Source of the DNA: an uncultured Collinsella sp.
Lineage (GTDB): Bacteria; Actinomycetota; Coriobacteriia; Coriobacteriales; Coriobacteriaceae
Direction of reading: 5' to 3'
NCBI GenBank assembly: GCA_900757265.1
Contig: CAAENW010000112.1
Location: 1 to 7,733, forward strand
Length of the DNA stretch: 7,733 bases
In this document: positions 7,051-7,733 of the stretch, piece by piece
Layout: every line of letters starts with the position of its first letter
Position numbering within the stretch: the stretch's first letter is position 1
Notes under the pieces: model-generated
Databases searched by the model: none
The model's input: the letters and a program-made list of their open reading frames with translations, nothing else
What the model was told of the DNA's origin: nothing
Position numbers and translations under genes: made by a program

Positions 7051-7059
7051 ACCTCCTTT
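7051..7059 (-). promoter_or_regulatory. Strong ribosome binding site of fabH
   Basis: On the minus strand this reads AAAGGAGGT, an almost complete anti-16S complement, ending 5 nt before the fabH ATG at 7045. It decides the fabH start over the longer open frame, because it would otherwise lie inside the coding sequence. Only 2 nt separate it from the proximal 19-bp repeat (7062-7080), so a protein bound there could also block ribosome access if the repeat is transcribed. Confidence 0.85.
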
Positions 7060-7061
7060 GA

Positions 7062-7080
7062 GTTGTTGACGTGTTTACAT
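7062..7080. repeat. Proximal copy of 19-bp direct repeat (candidate operator)
   Basis: Plus-strand sequence gttgttgacgtgtttacat, identical to the copy at 7110-7128 except for one base (t at 7076 against a at 7124). It lies 16 nt upstream of the fabH start codon and 2 nt from the ribosome binding site, so it is probably in or beside the 5' leader. Its own dyad symmetry is weak (GTTGAC-GT-GTTTAC). Confidence 0.75.
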
Positions 7081-7109
7081 CGACCATGAGAGGATAGCGC
7101 ATTTCAGTC

Positions 7110-7128
7110 GTTGTTGACGTGTTAACAT
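7110..7128. repeat. Distal copy of 19-bp direct repeat (candidate operator)
   Basis: Plus-strand sequence gttgttgacgtgttaacat. Within it, 7112-7127 forms an imperfect palindrome, TGTTGAC-GT-GTTAACA, with six of seven arm positions symmetric, the shape expected of a dimeric repressor site. The start-to-start distance to the proximal copy is 48 bp. It overlaps or borders the likely core promoter of fabH. The repeat is seen directly; its role as an operator is inferred. It does not resemble the Bacillus FapR site as I recall it. Confidence 0.75.
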
Positions 7129-7144
7129 TAAATTGCCCAAATGC

Positions 7145-7166
7145 GACACAGGCTTCACATTGTGTC
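7145..7166. repeat. Inverted repeat GACACA-N10-TGTGTC upstream of birA
   Basis: Perfect 6-bp arms at 7145-7150 and 7161-7166 around a 10-nt spacer. A nested CACA-T-TGTG palindrome sits at 7156-7164, and a further GACAC occurs at 7175-7179. It could be a protein binding site for birA control, but arms this short arise by chance. It differs from the 19-bp repeats and has no T-run, so it is not a terminator. Confidence 0.35.
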
Positions 7167-7221
7167 TATCTCTCGACACCATTGCGTTATTCACTTATTC
7201 ATTAAGGAGGAAGCAGCCGTT

Positions 7222-7733
7222 ATGGATGCCAAATTAACGATAGTCGACGTAACCGGATCGACCAACGATGACCTGCTCGAAGCAGGAAAACAGGGAGCGC
7301 CGCACGGCACAGGACTTGCCGCCCGGGCTCAGACAGCAGGACGCGGCCGGCGCGGCCACAAGTGGGATTCAACCGCCGGCAACCTATTGCTTTCGATTGT
7401 CCTGCGTCCATGCGTTAATCCTGCGAAGTACTCTGGTCTTGCTGCCGTCAGCGGCCTAGCGGTGCTCGAGGCGCTCGAAAAACAGGGTCTTGCAAACGAG
7501 ATTGGCCTCAAATGGCCCAACGACCTGGTCGCGCGTGGACGCAAACTCGGCGGCATTCTGGTCGAGGCCGCACGCGATAACGAAGGCAAACCTTTCGCCG
7601 TCTGCGGCATTGGTGTCAATGTGAACTATGCGCCCCAAGAGGTGCCCGATGGCGGCCTGCCGGCAATCGGTCTCTCGGACCTTAACGAGAACGTTCCTGC
7701 TGTCGACATGCTCCTCGATGAGGTCTATCACGC
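7222..7733 (+). CDS. birA: Biotin-[acetyl-CoA-carboxylase] ligase, HTH-less type (partial, C-terminus beyond window)
   Basis: Joins biotin to the acceptor lysine of AccB through biotinyl-AMP. There are 170 complete codons before the right edge. It opens directly with the catalytic domain: GSTN (12-15), the biotinyl-AMP loop GRGRRGHKW (40-48), KWPND (97-101), GRKLGGILVE (106-115) and GIGVNVN (129-135). The roughly 60-residue winged-helix domain of E. coli BirA is absent, so this is a monofunctional ligase and should not itself act as a DNA-binding repressor. AAGGAGG (7204-7210) lies 11 nt upstream of the ATG, a somewhat long spacing, but no better start is seen. It is transcribed away from the FASII operon whose AccB product is its expected substrate. 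The family's C-terminal SH3-like domain would lie outside the window. Confidence 0.95.
   Translation, partial: MDAKLTIVDVTGSTNDDLLEAGKQGAPHGTGLAARAQTAGRGRRGHKWDSTAGNLLLSIVLRPCVNPAKYSGLAAVSGLAVLEALEKQGLANEIGLKWPNDLVARGRKLGGILVEAARDNEGKPFAVCGIGVNVNYAPQEVPDGGLPAIGLSDLNENVPAVDMLLDEVYH

Larger units (their letters stand above)
7046..7221. promoter_or_regulatory. Divergent fabH-birA intergenic control region
   Basis: This 176-nt gap is the only space in the window able to hold promoters for both transcripts. It is visibly richer in A and T than the flanking genes. The fabH half holds two near-identical 19-bp repeats (7062-7080 and 7110-7128); the birA half holds a GACACA/TGTGTC inverted repeat (7145-7166). 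On the minus strand, TATCCT (7091-7096) and TTTAAT (7127-7132) are possible -10 hexamers for fabH, but neither has a convincing -35 at standard spacing. No convincing promoter for birA was found on the plus strand. No stem-loop terminator or riboswitch is recognisable. The promoter role follows from position; exact start sites are unknown. Confidence 0.7.

Noticed and set aside
7064..7080. BirA operator resembling TTGTNAACC / GGTTNACAA half-sites
   Set aside because: TTGTTGAC and GTTTACAT look like degenerate half-sites, but they are adjacent rather than separated by about 14-15 nt, and the encoded BirA lacks a winged-helix DNA-binding domain.
7046..7102. N-terminal extension of fabH starting at 7102
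   Set aside because: The extra 19 residues would be encoded by the proximal 19-bp repeat and the AAAGGAGGT ribosome site, and FabH proteins start at the MGFTILGTGS position.
7173..7201. birA promoter TCGACA-N17-TATTCA
   Set aside because: The -35 match is good, but the -10 is poor and the implied start site would fall inside the birA ribosome binding site.

Overview
The window holds a bacterial type II fatty-acid synthesis (FASII) cluster. Nine consecutive genes lie on the minus strand and one divergent gene lies at the right edge. Read in the direction of transcription (right to left), the order is fabH, acpP, fabK, fabD, fabG, fabF, accB, fabZ and accC, with accC running off the left edge. 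On the plus strand, birA (biotin-protein ligase) starts at 7222 and runs off the right edge. Every gene was identified from family motifs and catalytic residues in its translation. No tRNA, rRNA, CRISPR array, insertion sequence or phage gene was seen.

Organism (inference): the DNA is GC-rich, but the gene order is the one known from streptococci and clostridia, and the enoyl reductase is the flavoprotein FabK rather than FabI. GC-rich DNA combined with a Firmicutes-style FASII operon and a short BirA without a DNA-binding domain suggests a gut actinobacterium of the class Coriobacteriia (Collinsella-like). That assignment is a guess from style, not from a database match.

Layout: positions 1-6033 are almost solid coding sequence, with gaps of 2-39 nt and one 13-nt overlap (fabK/fabD). 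A 52-nt gap separates acpP from fabH. The only real regulatory space is the 176-nt fabH-birA divergent region (7046-7221). It contains two copies of a 19-bp sequence (18/19 identical), 48 bp apart, on the fabH side, plus an unrelated GACACA/TGTGTC inverted repeat on the birA side.

How the genes work together: AccB carries biotin, which BirA attaches, and AccC carboxylates it; the carboxyltransferase genes accD and accA would be expected just beyond the left edge. FabD moves malonyl groups to AcpP, FabH starts the chain, FabF elongates it, and FabG, FabZ and FabK carry out the reduce-dehydrate-reduce steps. Everything from malonyl-CoA synthesis to acyl-ACP appears to be encoded in one operon, with the enzyme that activates the carboxylase facing it.

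Most notable: the paired 19-bp repeat (a candidate operator for the cluster); the use of the amber codon TAG as stop in seven of the eight genes whose ends are visible; and the fact that fabG, fabF, accB and fabZ share one reading frame and are separated only by single TAG codons.
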